Shown here: positions 9,684 to 19,285 of the stretch, in pieces
Layout of the letters: every line of letters starts with the position of its first letter
How positions within the stretch are numbered: the first letter of the stretch is position 1
NCBI RefSeq assembly: GCF_011440305.1
Contig: NZ_JAAOIW010000001.1
Coordinates: 186,001-250,000, forward strand
DNA from: Paenibacillus agricola
GTDB lineage: Bacteria > Bacillota > Bacilli > Paenibacillales > NBRC-103111
Reading direction: 5' to 3'
Length of the DNA: 64,000 bases
Program-made: the position numbers and the translations under genes
Notes under the pieces: model-generated
The model's database searches: none
What the model was told of the DNA's origin: nothing
The model's input: the letters and a program-made list of their open reading frames with translations, nothing else

Positions 9684-10787
9684 CTAACAAATAGCGTAAA
9701 TTGAACCCGGTAATTGGTTCACGCGCTTAGTCATTAGTAAATTTAACAGAACTGAGTGCAAATGTCCAAAGGTAAATTGGCTGCGAGACAGCAATTCATC
9801 TATGGTCAAAGGCTGATTCTGCAATAGTTCGATAAGGATTCGCTCGTCTGCTGTTAGTTCTTGACCCTGTTCTTTCCTATGGTTACTAGATGTCCTAGAG
9901 GGTGAAGATATCCGATGGCTGTACTCTTCCAGTATATCCTCAACACAGCTAATCAGCTTCGCTCCTTGCTTGATAAGGGCAATAGTCCCTTGGCTTTTGG
10001 GTGAAGATAAGGGGCCTGGGATCGCAAATATATCGCGGGATTCATCCAAAGCTTGGTCAGCTGTAATTAACGATCCGCTTTGAAGCGCAGCTTCGACCAC
10101 AACTACACCTAGGCTTAATCCAGCAATAATACGGTTGCGCTGTGGGAATAATCCAGGATGAGGCTTGGTGTTTAGCGGGTACTCACTTAGTAGTAACCCG
10201 TTAAGTGCTATTAATTGGTATAACCATTTATTCTCAGATGGATACATAAAGCCAATGCTGCTGCCCAGCACGGCGATCGTGCTCCCCACTCCTCGAAGAG
10301 CACCTTCATGCGCAGAAGCGTCGATTCCTTTAGCCAGCCCGCTAATTACGCACATTCCATTGGCTGAAAGCTCTTCAGAAAATTGCTCTGCCATCTTCCG
10401 TCCATAGATCGTTGGATTTCGCGTCCCAACCACTGCCATACAAGGGGAATGCAAAAGCTCGGAACGGCCTTGGCAGTAAAGCACCCAAGGCGGTTCTGCT
10501 GTTTGTTTAAGTAAAGCCGGGTAGTCTCCATCAAAAATCGTAACCATCTTTATTTCCTTTAGATGGTATTTCTCCAGTGTGGCCTTCACATATTGTTCAT
10601 CCATTTGCTTAAAGGCTTGCACAACTGCCTCCGCTCTTGATCCCGTAAGACCAAGCTGCTGCCAATCTCGAGCACTGAGCCCAGCCGCCTCTGCCAGTAT
10701 ATAAAATCGATTAATGATGATTAAAAGTGTTTTCCAGCCTACGTTTTCTGCTTGATGCAGCATAATCAATACCGTTCTATTATCCAT
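9684..10787 (-). CDS. dprA: DNA-processing protein DprA (Smf)
   Basis: 367 residues from ATG 10787. DprA binds single-stranded DNA taken up during transformation and loads RecA. The Rossmann-like core shows [28 protein letters not shown] and the [11 protein letters not shown] motif; a winged-helix-like C-terminal domain follows from about residue 300. The start is uncertain: AAGGAG is 14 bases from this ATG, and an in-frame GTG five codons earlier overlaps the AAGGAG itself. It is separated from sucD by a terminator and co-oriented with topA. Confidence 0.95.
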   Translation of the reverse strand: MDNRTVLIMLHQAENVGWKTLLIIINRFYILAEAAGLSARDWQQLGLTGSRAEAVVQAFKQMDEQYVKATLEKYHLKEIKMVTIFDGDYPALLKQTAEPPWVLYCQGRSELLHSPCMAVVGTRNPTIYGRKMAEQFSEELSANGMCVISGLAKGIDASAHEGALRGVGSTIAVLGSSIGFMYPSENKWLYQLIALNGLLLSEYPLNTKPHPGLFPQRNRIIAGLSLGVVVVEAALQSGSLITADQALDESRDIFAIPGPLSSPKSQGTIALIKQGAKLISCVEDILEEYSHRISSPSRTSSNHRKEQGQELTADERILIELLQNQPLTIDELLSRSQFTFGHLHSVLLNLLMTKRVNQLPGSIYAIC

Positions 10788-10838
10788 ATTAGTATATATC
10801 ACTCCTTTTGTGAGAACAACTTTCTAAACGATGGTAAA

Positions 10839-10876
10839 CAAAAAAGCCTCCCACTCCCATTAAGGAGTAGAAGGCT
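10839..10876 (-). terminator. Rho-independent terminator after sucD
   Basis: Interrupted stem (AGCCT/AGGCT outside, ACTCC/GGAGT inside) followed by six T on the minus strand. It ends the sucC-sucD transcript before dprA. Confidence 0.75.
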
Positions 10877-10888
10877 GCTTGCCTATAA

Positions 10889-11824
10889 TTATAAAGATTT
10901 AGTTGTGCATTTCTCCAACAAGCCTTTTTCTTCTAGAACACTTACTAAGGTAGAGCCCATTTCAGAAGGTGTTGGGGCTACTTTCATTCCACAACGTTCC
11001 ATGGTTGCTACTTTCTCGGCTGCTGTACCTTTACCACCAGAAATAATCGCTCCTGCATGGCCCATTCTTTTTCCTGGAGGCGCTGTTTGCCCGCCGATGA
11101 AACCAACTACCGGCTTCGTCATATTAGCAGCAATCCATTCGGCTGCTTCTTCTTCAGCTGTTCCGCCAATTTCGCCAATCATGATAACGGCATAAGTATC
11201 CGGATCATCATTAAACAATCGAAGAATGTCGATAAATTCGGAGCCTTTAACTGGATCTCCACCAATACCAACCGCTGAGGACTGCCCAATACCGCGTGTT
11301 GTCAACTGATGCACCGCTTCATAAGTTAATGTTCCACTTCTTGAAACAACACCTACATGTCCAGGTGTATGGATGTATCCAGGCATAATCCCAATTTTAC
11401 ATTCACCGGGAGTGATAACGCCAGGGCAGTTAGGACCGATTAAACGTGTCTTTTTGCCTTCAAGATAACGGGACACTTTAACCATATCCAGTACCGGAAT
11501 GCCTTCTGTGATACAAATGACCAATTCCAATTCAGCATCGATTGCTTCAAGGATCGCATCGGCCGCGAAAGCTGGTGGAACATAAATCACGGATACGGTA
11601 GCGCCTGTTGCTTTTTGCGCTTCGATAACTGTATTAAACACTGGAAGAGAAACAGAGGTTCCATTTTCCAATTCAATATCAATTTTCGTTCCGCCTTTGC
11701 CTGGTGTTACACCGCCAACCATTTGCGTGCCGTATTCAAGACCGCCTTTAGTATGGAACATACCCACGGAACCAGTGATCCCTTGTGTAATGACTTTTGT
11801 ATCTTTATGGACTAAAATACTCAT
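10889..11824 (-). CDS. sucD: Succinyl-CoA synthetase alpha subunit
   Basis: 311 residues. A CoA-binding Rossmann domain at the N-terminus ([20 protein letters not shown]), the signature [20 protein letters not shown], and the phosphohistidine motif [10 protein letters not shown] (His at about 256) identify the alpha chain, which carries the phospho-His in the TCA-cycle step succinyl-CoA to succinate with ATP or GTP formation. It lies 27 bases after sucC and forms an operon with it. The ribosome-binding site (AAGGGATGTGACC) is rather far from the ATG. Confidence 0.98.
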   Translation of the reverse strand: MSILVHKDTKVITQGITGSVGMFHTKGGLEYGTQMVGGVTPGKGGTKIDIELENGTSVSLPVFNTVIEAQKATGATVSVIYVPPAFAADAILEAIDAELELVICITEGIPVLDMVKVSRYLEGKKTRLIGPNCPGVITPGECKIGIMPGYIHTPGHVGVVSRSGTLTYEAVHQLTTRGIGQSSAVGIGGDPVKGSEFIDILRLFNDDPDTYAVIMIGEIGGTAEEEAAEWIAANMTKPVVGFIGGQTAPPGKRMGHAGAIISGGKGTAAEKVATMERCGMKVAPTPSEMGSTLVSVLEEKGLLEKCTTKSL

Positions 11825-11851
11825 TTGGTATAGGTCACATCCCTTGATTTA

Positions 11852-13021
11852 TTAAGATATCTTAGATACCAGAGCCACGATTTTTTGGGCTCCATCTGCC
11901 ATAGAATCGGCTGTTACGATATTCAAGCCAGATTCGTTTAATAATTTTTTGCCCAATTCTACGTTTGTACCTTCCAAACGTACAACAAGTGGACGCGTTA
12001 AGCCTAATTGCTTAGCCGCTTCTACTACACCATTAGCGATAATATCACATTTCATGATGCCACCAAAAATGTTGACGAATATGCCTTTTACCGCTTCATC
12101 GGATAAAATAATTTTGAAGGCCTCCGTTACTTTCTCCGTTGTAGCACCGCCCCCTACGTCCAGGAAGTTGGCGGGGTTTCCACCGTAATACTTGATGATA
12201 TCCATTGTCGCCATGGCAAGCCCTGCTCCATTAACCATGCAGCCGATATTGCCTTCAAGTGCGATATAGCTCAAGTCATATTTGGAAGCTTGAATTTCTT
12301 TATCATCTTCTTCTTCAAGGTCACGAAGCTCCATAATGTCTTTATGGCGGTACAAAGCGTTCGCATCAAAATTCATTTTGGCATCCAATGCCATAACGTC
12401 GCCGCTGCCAGTTACAACCAAAGGGTTGATTTCGGCAATTGAGCAATCTTTTTCTACAAAAGCTGTGTACAAGGAAACCATAAATTTAACAGCCTTGTTT
12501 ACCAATTCGTTCGGGATTTTGATCGCATAGGCCAATTTGCGCGCTTGGAAAGCCTGCAAACCGATAGCTGGATCGATCACTTCTTTAAAGATTTTTTCTG
12601 GAGAATGCTCAGCAACTTCTTCAATTTCGGTGCCGCCTTCTTCAGAGGCCATCATAACAACACGACCCGTTTCGCGATCTACTACCAGGCCGATATAATA
12701 TTCCTTTTTAATGTCACAGCCTTGCTCGATTAACAGACGTTTCACTTCTTTACCTTCAGGACCAGTCTGGTGCGTGACAAGAACCTTGCCTAAAATTTGC
12801 TCGGCGTATGTACGAACCTCGTCTAAGCTCTTGGCTACCTTAACGCCGCCTGCTTTACCGCGTCCACCCGCATGAATTTGCGCTTTAACTACAACGATTG
12901 GAGTTCCTAGCTGTTTAGCCGCTTCTACAGCTTCATCAACTGTAAACGCAACCTTCCCGTCAGGAACGGCAACCCCATACTGCTTCAGCAATTGTTTGCC
13001 TTGGTACTCATGGATATTCAT
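11852..13021 (-). CDS. sucC: Succinyl-CoA synthetase beta subunit
   Basis: 389 residues. The N-terminal ATP-grasp domain starts [20 protein letters not shown] and includes [17 protein letters not shown]. The C-terminal flavodoxin-like domain has [17 protein letters not shown] and [12 protein letters not shown]. The beta subunit binds the nucleotide and succinate and pairs with SucD. AGGAGG lies upstream of the ATG. It is the first gene of sucCD, transcribed away from the divergent comM. Confidence 0.98.
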   Translation of the reverse strand: MNIHEYQGKQLLKQYGVAVPDGKVAFTVDEAVEAAKQLGTPIVVVKAQIHAGGRGKAGGVKVAKSLDEVRTYAEQILGKVLVTHQTGPEGKEVKRLLIEQGCDIKKEYYIGLVVDRETGRVVMMASEEGGTEIEEVAEHSPEKIFKEVIDPAIGLQAFQARKLAYAIKIPNELVNKAVKFMVSLYTAFVEKDCSIAEINPLVVTGSGDVMALDAKMNFDANALYRHKDIMELRDLEEEDDKEIQASKYDLSYIALEGNIGCMVNGAGLAMATMDIIKYYGGNPANFLDVGGGATTEKVTEAFKIILSDEAVKGIFVNIFGGIMKCDIIANGVVEAAKQLGLTRPLVVRLEGTNVELGKKLLNESGLNIVTADSMADGAQKIVALVSKIS

Positions 13022-13173
13022 TTAGCAAAATCCTCCTATCAGTAATAGCTTGCTACTTTCTATATAAACAAGAACTGCAGCGTATGTGCAAGTCCCTCAC
13101 CAAACGAACAAACATATTCGCTGTGATGCACATGAAATCCTGCTGAGACTAAGGGCTCAACAAAACCTTAACC

Positions 13174-13179
13174 ATTATA
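13174..13179 (-). promoter_or_regulatory. Extended -10 promoter of sucCD
   Basis: TGGTATAAT on the minus strand (TATAAT at 13179-13174) is an extended -10 element; no good -35 is present. It would leave a leader of about 145 bases before sucC. The 13022-13488 gap otherwise holds only the comM promoter; no gene was seen. Confidence 0.5.
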
Positions 13180-13385
13180 CCACTTTTCTTGGACAGTTTC
13201 CTCATTTTTTCGACGAAAGCTGTCATTTTTCAATTAAACTTTTTTATACCAATACAATATTTATGTTTTCAGTAAAGCAAATTCTTGTAGATCTCTGCAA
13301 TATAATGCAGAAACTACAGCTTTTAGCATTCCCCTAGATACATTGAAACATTAGGAATCCAGATGAATTTTGCAGATATAAGTAA

Positions 13386-13413
13386 TTGCCAATAAAAGGA
13401 TTTATGATACAAT
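13386..13413 (+). promoter_or_regulatory. Candidate SigA promoter of comM
   Basis: TTGCCA (13386-13391), 16-base spacer, TACAAT (13408-13413), about 75 bases upstream of the comM start. Confidence 0.5.
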
Positions 13414-13488
13414 AATAGCAAATCAATTGGACGATAAGGAAGCACCTTTTGCCCTGATGGAATGAATGAGGGAGAAGGTGTGTTTTTG

Positions 13489-15024
13489 ATGTATGGAAAA
13501 GTTATGAGTGCCTGCTTGCAGGGGGTAGACGGTAAGCTTGTGGAGGTCGAGGTGGATCTCAGCAATGGCTTGCCTCAAATGCATATTGTTGGTTTACCCG
13601 ATAGCGCGGTGAAAGAGTCTATGGAACGTGTGCGTGCTGCCATAAAAAATTGTGGCTATACCTTTCCATTGAAGCGTATCACGATTAATTTGGCTCCTGC
13701 TGATGTACGCAAGGAGGGCTCGTCCTTCGATTTGGCGATTGCCTTAGGCATTTTATTTACAAGCGGCCAAATCATGCTGGATAACCCGGAGCAAACGATT
13801 ATATTAGGTGAGCTTGCCTTAGACGGTGCCGTACGTGCGGTTCCTGGTGTACTTTCCATGATAGCTACAGCCAAAGAAAATGGCATTAGGCGGGTTATTT
13901 TACCCCATCAAAATATACAAGAAGCCATTTTAATCCCGAATCTTGATGTTGGCTCACTTTCCCACATGAATGAACTGGAAAATGGGTCTGGCTCTTTATT
14001 TAGCAAAGCTAATGAATCACTCCAACCTTTAAACGCTGATAACGTTCACCCTTCCTTGGTGATAGAAGACTATTCCGATGTGTACGGTCAATCGCAAGCT
14101 AAGAGGGCTCTGATGATCAGCGCGGCAGGGATGCATAATATTATTTTACTTGGTCCGCCCGGAACTGGAAAAACAATGCTCGTCAAACGACTGCCCTCCA
14201 TCTTACCCAAGATGTCAGACCAAGAAGCATTGGATGTGACGAAAATATATAGCGCCTCCGGAAAATTCACCGATCGCAGTGGTTTAATCCGGGAGCGTCC
14301 ATTTCGGATGCCCCACCATTCTATCTCCGCAGCAGGCCTTATTGGCGGGGGCTCCATTCCTAAGCCGGGTGAAATCAGCCTGGCCCATCGCGGGGTGCTG
14401 TTTCTCGACGAGCTGCCAGAGTTTTCACGGGCTGTCCTCGAAGTACTGCGCCAACCCCTGGAAGAGCGTTATGTCACCATTGGTAGAGCTCGTGCCACTT
14501 ACCGTTTCCCCTCCTACGTAATATTGGCAGCCTCAATGAACCCCTGCCCTTGTGGCTTTTATGGGGCGGAAACTTCTACCCATGCCTGTACCTGCAGCCC
14601 ACAAAAGATAGAAAATTACCGTTCCAAAATATCAGGTCCCTTGCTCGATAGAATCGATCTACAAATTGAGGTGCCGCGGATCGAATATAACCAGCTTACC
14701 GAAAGCCTCCCACAGCTCTCCTCACAAACCATGAAGGAACAGGTGGATCTTGCACGATCCATCCAATTGCAAAGGTATAAGCACTCGGATCTTACATTCA
14801 ATAGTGAGTTACAAGGCAAATTGCTGCGCAAGTATTGCCGATTACAGCCAGATGCCGAGCAGTTGCTGCACAAATCCTTTGAAGTGTTTGGTTTAAGTGT
14901 CCGAGCCTACGATCGCATTCTCAAAATCGCGCGAACCATCGCAGACTTGGACGATAGTGTGGATGTTGCTATCCCTCATTTGGCTGAAGCCTTACAATAT
15001 CGTTGCCTAGACAAAAAAACTTAA
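13489..15024 (+). CDS. comM: YifB/ComM-family Mg-chelatase-like AAA ATPase
   Basis: 511 residues from ATG 13489 (AAGGTG 8 bases upstream), giving the family start MYGKVMSACLQG. A Lon-protease-like N-terminal domain (VGLPDSAVKESMERVRAA, LAPADVRKEGSSFDLAIALG) is followed by the AAA domain with Walker A LLGPPGTGKTMLVKRLPSIL and a C-terminal Mg-chelatase domain (AASMNPCPCGFYG). In Haemophilus and Vibrio, ComM is a branch-migration helicase used in transformation. That role is inferred here, although dprA lies nearby. Unlike its neighbours it is on the plus strand. Confidence 0.95.
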   Translation: MYGKVMSACLQGVDGKLVEVEVDLSNGLPQMHIVGLPDSAVKESMERVRAAIKNCGYTFPLKRITINLAPADVRKEGSSFDLAIALGILFTSGQIMLDNPEQTIILGELALDGAVRAVPGVLSMIATAKENGIRRVILPHQNIQEAILIPNLDVGSLSHMNELENGSGSLFSKANESLQPLNADNVHPSLVIEDYSDVYGQSQAKRALMISAAGMHNIILLGPPGTGKTMLVKRLPSILPKMSDQEALDVTKIYSASGKFTDRSGLIRERPFRMPHHSISAAGLIGGGSIPKPGEISLAHRGVLFLDELPEFSRAVLEVLRQPLEERYVTIGRARATYRFPSYVILAASMNPCPCGFYGAETSTHACTCSPQKIENYRSKISGPLLDRIDLQIEVPRIEYNQLTESLPQLSSQTMKEQVDLARSIQLQRYKHSDLTFNSELQGKLLRKYCRLQPDAEQLLHKSFEVFGLSVRAYDRILKIARTIADLDDSVDVAIPHLAEALQYRCLDKKT

Positions 15025-15126
15025 ACACATCCATCATCTTGCGTTTGTCAAATAAAGTGTCAATTTTATTGGGATTTACATTGAATAAGTTGCAAAAAAT
15101 GTCGAATTTAATGCAAAAATTCCCGT

Positions 15127-15155
15127 TACCCGGTATTTTTCCCGGGTATTTATTT
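15127..15155 (+). terminator. Terminator-like hairpin after comM
   Basis: TACCCGG/CCGGGTA arms with an 8-base loop, followed by the T-rich ATTTATTTAT. The U tract is interrupted, so activity is uncertain. Confidence 0.45.
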
Positions 15156-15282
15156 ATGTAAGCGATATAAAGTAAAATATTTATCAAATCTTGGTGCTAA
15201 ATACCCAAAATGTGTGTAAATTAACTGCATTTTTCGTCGAAATATAGTACAATAGGTTCATCCACTACTAAGGAGGGATTGT

Positions 15283-15384
15283 ATGATATTAGGTTTATGG
15301 AATGTGCTGGGTTTACTACTGCTTATTGCAACTATTTACTTATCTATAAAAACAGTCTTTGGAAAGGATCACAACTATGAGTAG
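15283..15384 (+). CDS. Predicted 33-residue membrane micro-protein
   Basis: A short reading frame that starts ATG after a near-perfect AAGGAGGGATTGT ribosome-binding site. The product begins MILGLWNVLGLLLLIATIYL and ends SIKTVFGKDHNYE: one hydrophobic helix (about residues 4-22) and a short charged tail. A weak promoter (TTAACT-N16-TATAGT) lies upstream. Its stop overlaps the start of the next gene (ATGAGTAG), so the two are probably translationally coupled. I recognise no family. Small membrane proteins of this kind are often sporulation- or stress-linked, but nothing here shows that. Confidence 0.55.
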   Translation: MILGLWNVLGLLLLIATIYLSIKTVFGKDHNYE

Positions 15385-15541
15385 ATATGCCTACAGCGAG
15401 CTTAGAAAAATAAGTAACGAGGATGAACGAATGCGATTATTAATGGAAGAAATAAATAGAATGATGAAAGCCAAGAAAAAGCTGACTTTTATCCAAAAGT
15501 TAATTAGCAAAAGACCGACAACCAAGCCAAGGGCATGGTAA
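15377..15541 (+). CDS. Small charged protein of unknown function (54 residues)
   Basis: Starts at ATG 15377 inside the end of the preceding micro-gene, with AAGGA about 8 bases upstream. The product (MSRYAYSELRKISNEDERMR at its start) is predicted to be a charged helix with a basic C-terminal third (residues 31-54 carry nine Lys or Arg). There is no membrane segment and no Cys. The overlap suggests it is made in step with the membrane micro-protein, perhaps as a partner. I recognise no family. The downstream hairpin overlaps its last codons. Confidence 0.55.
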   Translation: MSRYAYSELRKISNEDERMRLLMEEINRMMKAKKKLTFIQKLISKRPTTKPRAW

Positions 15542-15553
15542 CTGTCGGTCTTT
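15510..15553. terminator. Hairpin between convergent small gene and yraN
   Basis: 11-bp perfect inverted repeat AAAGACCGACA/TGTCGGTCTTT with a 22-base loop, between a plus-strand gene and the end of yraN. T runs are short on both sides, so it may be a weak bidirectional terminator. Confidence 0.5.
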
Positions 15554-15590
15554 GTCACACAAAAAAAAGATGGAATAGATACAGCATTAA

Positions 15591-15965
15591 TTAAAAAGCA
15601 TTGGGTATGTGGTCTATAGATATTCGAGTGCCGTCTTTTGTAGCTAGTACGGAGATCACATCAAAACGGACTTGCATATCCTGCTTACGATGCTTAAGAG
15701 TGTAGTACTGGGCTGTTTCCCTGACTTTTTGCTGCTTTCTTAAATCCACAGATTCCTCAGCCGTTCCAAAATTTAAGCTTCCACTTCGGGTTCTTACCTC
15801 AATAATGATTAAAAGCCCCTCATATTCGGCTACTATATCAATTTCTCCTGTACGGCAACGCCAATTCCGCTCCATAATACGGTATTCCTGCTGCTGCAAA
15901 TAATCAAAAGCGAACCCTTCTCCAATAGCTCCGAGCTGTTTGCGTGTCAAAGTCGGTTTATTCAT
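15591..15965 (-). CDS. yraN: YraN-family (UPF0102) predicted endonuclease
   Basis: 124 residues. The family motifs GAIGEGFAFDYLQQQEYRIM, RCRTGEIDIVAEYEGLLIII and EVRTR match the Holliday-junction-resolvase-like (PD-D/E-xK) fold; the acidic residues of GEIDIV and the E-V-R segment stand where the catalytic residues lie in such nucleases. No firm cellular role is established. It overlaps the end of the upstream FlhB-like gene by 8 bases. That block (FliK-like, FlhB-like, YraN) is a single operon. Confidence 0.9.
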   Translation of the reverse strand: MNKPTLTRKQLGAIGEGFAFDYLQQQEYRIMERNWRCRTGEIDIVAEYEGLLIIIEVRTRSGSLNFGTAEESVDLRKQQKVRETAQYYTLKHRKQDMQVRFDVISVLATKDGTRISIDHIPNAF

Positions 15966-16278
15966 GAGATTTCGCCTTTATTTGTTTAGCCCTTCCATCC
16001 GACCTATAAATGAAGCTCAATATTTCGGCAACCAGCTTATAAAGTTCAGGAGGAATTTCTTGGTCTAATTCCAGCTTAGAGAGCACCTCCACAAGCGAAG
16101 AATCCTCTTGGACAGGCACACCATTTTCTTTGGCTTTTCTTAGGATCACCTCAGCCATATAGCCTTTTCCTTTGGCTACAAGCACTGGAGCGCTTTTTTG
16201 ACCAGGCGCATATTTTAAAGCAATTGCCTTTTTCATAGAATTAGGAGTCACATTTGAATTAGGATTTTTTGATTTCAT
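15958..16278 (-). CDS. FlhB C-terminal-domain-like protein (YlqH type)
   Basis: 106 residues resembling only the cytoplasmic tail of FlhB/YscU export-gate proteins: AIALKYAPGQKSAPVLVAKG, RKAKENGVPVQEDSSLVEVL and ELYKLVAEILSFIYR. The membrane domain of FlhB is absent, and the autocleavage NPTH motif is missing; the equivalent region reads SMKKAIALKY. In B. subtilis the orthologous ylqH sits in the same place, between rnhB and sucC. It overlaps the FliK-like gene by an ATGA junction. A role in flagellar export-specificity switching is an inference from these two neighbours. Confidence 0.82.
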   Translation of the reverse strand: MKSKNPNSNVTPNSMKKAIALKYAPGQKSAPVLVAKGKGYMAEVILRKAKENGVPVQEDSSLVEVLSKLELDQEIPPELYKLVAEILSFIYRSDGRAKQIKAKSHE

Positions 16279-18464
16279 ACGCGAAGATCCATCCCTTTGT
16301 AAGGCTTGCTTCCATACATACTTTGCATTTGGTTAGCTGCCTGACTAGCGTCTTGTTTATGGCCTCCAGACGCAGACTCTTCCGTTGGCTGTCCTTTTTC
16401 CGGATATGGGCTGCATTTTAACGATATAAATTGATAGCCAACCGCCGATAAGCCAGCAGCAATTTCCTCGCGATGTGATTCCAATAGGTGCTCAATAAAC
16501 GGTTGGTCATTTAACACACGCAGGCTAACAATCCGGTCGACAACTTGCACATCGACCATCGTGTTACCTAATGCTTTCATGCTTAAATCAAATACGAGAC
16601 GGCAATTTTTAGCGTCAATTTCACCTCGTTCTCCTTTTCGAGACTGGATGTGGATAGCTGCTGTTTGTTCGCCATTAGCATTGATGATCGGGATAAACAT
16701 CGTAATATTCGTAAACATGGAGGTTCGGTCAATATTAAGCAGTAATTGTTGTCCAGTTATTTGTTGGATGGCTTGTTGTGCTGTTTCCTTCAGTCCAGCT
16801 GGCGTATCATCGGATTGTATCAGCATTAGCAATGCGCCTTTCAACGTATCAACGGATTTCATCTGCTCTTGCAAGGTAGAATTGGGTGCCAATGTATCTT
16901 GGTTTAACAGCAAGCCCCTCGGCTGGAGCTGCCCATCCATGACGATTTTTTCCGGAAGCTTAAAAATCGTATTCTCATGCTCGATGCCTACCGCTTTAAT
17001 CAGCTTGGAAATCCAATGCTCCTCTTCACTAGGAGCACTGTTCACCAGCGCCACAGGAGAAGCTTCCTTGGTTGAAGTTGTATTCGTAGCAGCATCCGTC
17101 CGAATTACGGCGTCTGAGGCTTGTTTGCCCAAAACTGCCGAATCGGCTGTAGGTTTATTTGTACTATTGCTCGCAGCCACATGGTTGGCCCCTTGTGACA
17201 AGCCGCTGTTGCTCACAGCTGCTGCCAGTGGATTGGCAGCAGTTGGCTGTTGCTGTGCCTGGGTAGCGGTTAACATGCTGCCTGCTGTAGCTGTCGGGCT
17301 ATTAGCAGACGCCAATGGCGATGAAGCTTGTGACGGTTGTGGCGACGCTTGCCCTGGACCTGGCTTGCTGAGCTGAGCCGAAGCTGAATCCGCAATGGCC
17401 GCGTTGGCCGCGTTAGCCAGAGCGCCAGAAGCTTGCAGCGTATTGGCAGTACCAGCGCCAGCTATCGCGCTTGTTGCTAGAGCGCTAGACAGCAAGGGAG
17501 CTGCGGCAGGAGCAGTAGTAGGTGTTGAGGCTGCCGGATTGCCGTTAACCACCGTCTCTCGGCTTGACGTGAGCTGTTGCTGCTCCGTGTTCGGTTGAAG
17601 CAGGTTACCTGGGCTGCCAGGATTCATTGTAACGGCCATATTAGCCCCAGGTCGGTTATCTACCGTTACTGCTTTCCCGTTAACCGCTACTGCTTGTGAA
17701 GCTGTCCCTTGGCCTACAGCCGCTTTGGTTACCGTCAACAGATTATTGATTTCTCCCTCAGAAAGCTGGCTGGAGGCCAGCGGGACGAGGCTGGCCGAAG
17801 CCTCTCTTACTAGAGCAACTACACTTTTAAATGTATCCATTGCCGATTTGGTCGTCGAGGATAAAGACGATTGTTCGGACAATAGCTTCGTCATCTGCAC
17901 ATCCAAATCCTGCAGGGTTTGATGGAAAGGGGGACCGTTAATGGCTTGCCTAAGCGCTGAAACTGTTTCAGTCGTGAGCGGGATTCCTTTCTGAAAGGCA
18001 ACTACAGCCGAAGAAAGCCAATCTCCCTGTGAAACGGAAGCTGGAATTTGCGCTTGCACCTGGGCAAATGCTTGCAGATTTTCCTTCGTTAAGGCCACTC
18101 CCGATTGATGCAGAGTTTGAACTAATAACCGATTAGACGAAGTATCTGGCAATCCAACATTTTTCAATACATCAGCCAAAGAGCTATCGGCAATTTGTAC
18201 ACCAGAGGCTCCTAACGGCTTCAAGACTACTTGTCCAGAATTATTATCCGGCTGCACTTGCAAAAGGGTAACCTCGCCTTGCTTTAACGGCGTCTCCAGC
18301 TTAGCCCGCACTTGGATTCCGCCTATATTTACAACAGCCTCGTTCTCTGGAAGAAGCTGGACTACCATTCCTTTAACGACCTCTCCCGTCTTGAGCTCCA
18401 AGGTTTTGGGCTCGGACGCCTGTGCATCACCCATAACACTTCTGATTAATCCACTTATATTCAA
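16275..18464 (-). CDS. FliK-like (YlqG-type) protein with low-complexity centre
   Basis: 729 residues from a TTG start with AGGAGG upstream. The N-terminal part (residues 1-75, ELKTGEVVKGMVVQLLPENE) looks like a small beta domain. Residues about 285-470 are an Ala/Ser/Gln/Thr/Pro-rich disordered linker. The C-terminal 200 residues resemble the FliK hook-length-control C-terminal domain (NCRLVFDLSMKALGNTMVDV, VSLRVLNDQPFIEHLLESHR). It pairs with an FlhB-tail protein by an ATGA overlap, which fits an export-switch pair. Exact function is unknown. Confidence 0.75.
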   Translation of the reverse strand: MNISGLIRSVMGDAQASEPKTLELKTGEVVKGMVVQLLPENEAVVNIGGIQVRAKLETPLKQGEVTLLQVQPDNNSGQVVLKPLGASGVQIADSSLADVLKNVGLPDTSSNRLLVQTLHQSGVALTKENLQAFAQVQAQIPASVSQGDWLSSAVVAFQKGIPLTTETVSALRQAINGPPFHQTLQDLDVQMTKLLSEQSSLSSTTKSAMDTFKSVVALVREASASLVPLASSQLSEGEINNLLTVTKAAVGQGTASQAVAVNGKAVTVDNRPGANMAVTMNPGSPGNLLQPNTEQQQLTSSRETVVNGNPAASTPTTAPAAAPLLSSALATSAIAGAGTANTLQASGALANAANAAIADSASAQLSKPGPGQASPQPSQASSPLASANSPTATAGSMLTATQAQQQPTAANPLAAAVSNSGLSQGANHVAASNSTNKPTADSAVLGKQASDAVIRTDAATNTTSTKEASPVALVNSAPSEEEHWISKLIKAVGIEHENTIFKLPEKIVMDGQLQPRGLLLNQDTLAPNSTLQEQMKSVDTLKGALLMLIQSDDTPAGLKETAQQAIQQITGQQLLLNIDRTSMFTNITMFIPIINANGEQTAAIHIQSRKGERGEIDAKNCRLVFDLSMKALGNTMVDVQVVDRIVSLRVLNDQPFIEHLLESHREEIAAGLSAVGYQFISLKCSPYPEKGQPTEESASGGHKQDASQAANQMQSMYGSKPYKGMDLRV

Positions 18465-18553
18465 GGATGGGTACCTCCTAACAGGTCTCTTTCTGGACTA
18501 TGTATAACCTATATCGGCATAAACACCAGCATAATTCACTTCTTGCCTCATAT

Positions 18554-19168
18554 TTAAAACAATTGCTGCTGCTCGGCTTCAAGCAGGATTTTTTTCAGAA
18601 ACGACGGGCGGTGCATGCTTGTCGCCCCAAGTTCCACGATCCGTTCCCGATGTAGCTTGGTGGCATACCCTTTATGGAGGGCGATCCCATATTCAGGATA
18701 TTCCAGATCCCATTGCAGGCACATCCGGTCACGGGTGACCTTGGCAATAATGGAAGCTGCTGCAATGGATTGGCTTACCGCATCCCCATGGATAATTGCC
18801 AATTGGGCCCAATCTCCACTGACCCTTTCCGCATCCACCAATAAATAATCGGGTACGGGTTTGAGCTGCTCAACGGCGAGCTTCATAGCCAGCCGCGAGG
18901 CTTGTTTGATATTGATTTTCTCAATCATCGCTACATCTACTATGCCTATCCCGATTGCTAAGGCTTCTTTCTGAATAATTTCATATTGGAGTTCACGCTT
19001 TTTGGGCGTTAGCTTTTTCGAATCATTAACTTCTTCCAGAACAAGACCACGGGGCAAAATGACCGCAGCAGCTACCACATCCCCGAATAAGCAGCCTCTC
19101 CCCACTTCATCTACACCTGCTAACCATTGATAATCTTGCTCCCATAAAGAACGTTCGTATTCTAGCAT
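18554..19168 (-). CDS. rnhB: Ribonuclease HII
   Basis: 204 residues. The active-site carboxylates are present: Asp and Glu in GVDEVGRG, Asp in YLLVDAE, and Asp in the late KVTRDRM block. RNase HII removes ribonucleotides from DNA and RNA primers. The usual GRGPLAGPV segment reads GRGCLFGDV here, and GDAKS reads GDAVS; these are noncatalytic positions but differ from the common form. ATG start with GAGGGGAAG upstream. It follows a terminator after rbgA, in the usual rbgA-rnhB order. Confidence 0.95.
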   Translation of the reverse strand: MLEYERSLWEQDYQWLAGVDEVGRGCLFGDVVAAAVILPRGLVLEEVNDSKKLTPKKRELQYEIIQKEALAIGIGIVDVAMIEKINIKQASRLAMKLAVEQLKPVPDYLLVDAERVSGDWAQLAIIHGDAVSQSIAAASIIAKVTRDRMCLQWDLEYPEYGIALHKGYATKLHRERIVELGATSMHRPSFLKKILLEAEQQQLF

Positions 19169-19239
19169 GTTCCGCTTATCTTCCCCTCTTAGCTGACTGA
19201 TTGGGTTTATTATACTAGATATTGCACTTAACGGGAACG

Positions 19240-19266
19240 AAAAAAAGCCACCTCTAAGTGTGGCTT
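19240..19266 (-). terminator. Rho-independent terminator after rbgA
   Basis: 7-bp perfect stem AAGCCAC/GTGGCTT with an 8-base loop and a run of T on the minus strand. Confidence 0.85.
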
Positions 19267-19285
19267 CATTATGGTACCTATCCTA

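Noticed and set aside
16561-17376. 271-codon plus-strand frame opposite the FliK-like gene
   Set aside because: Antisense of a low-complexity Ala/Ser/Gln-rich region; no ribosome-binding site or family likeness, and the minus-strand gene is coupled to its neighbour.
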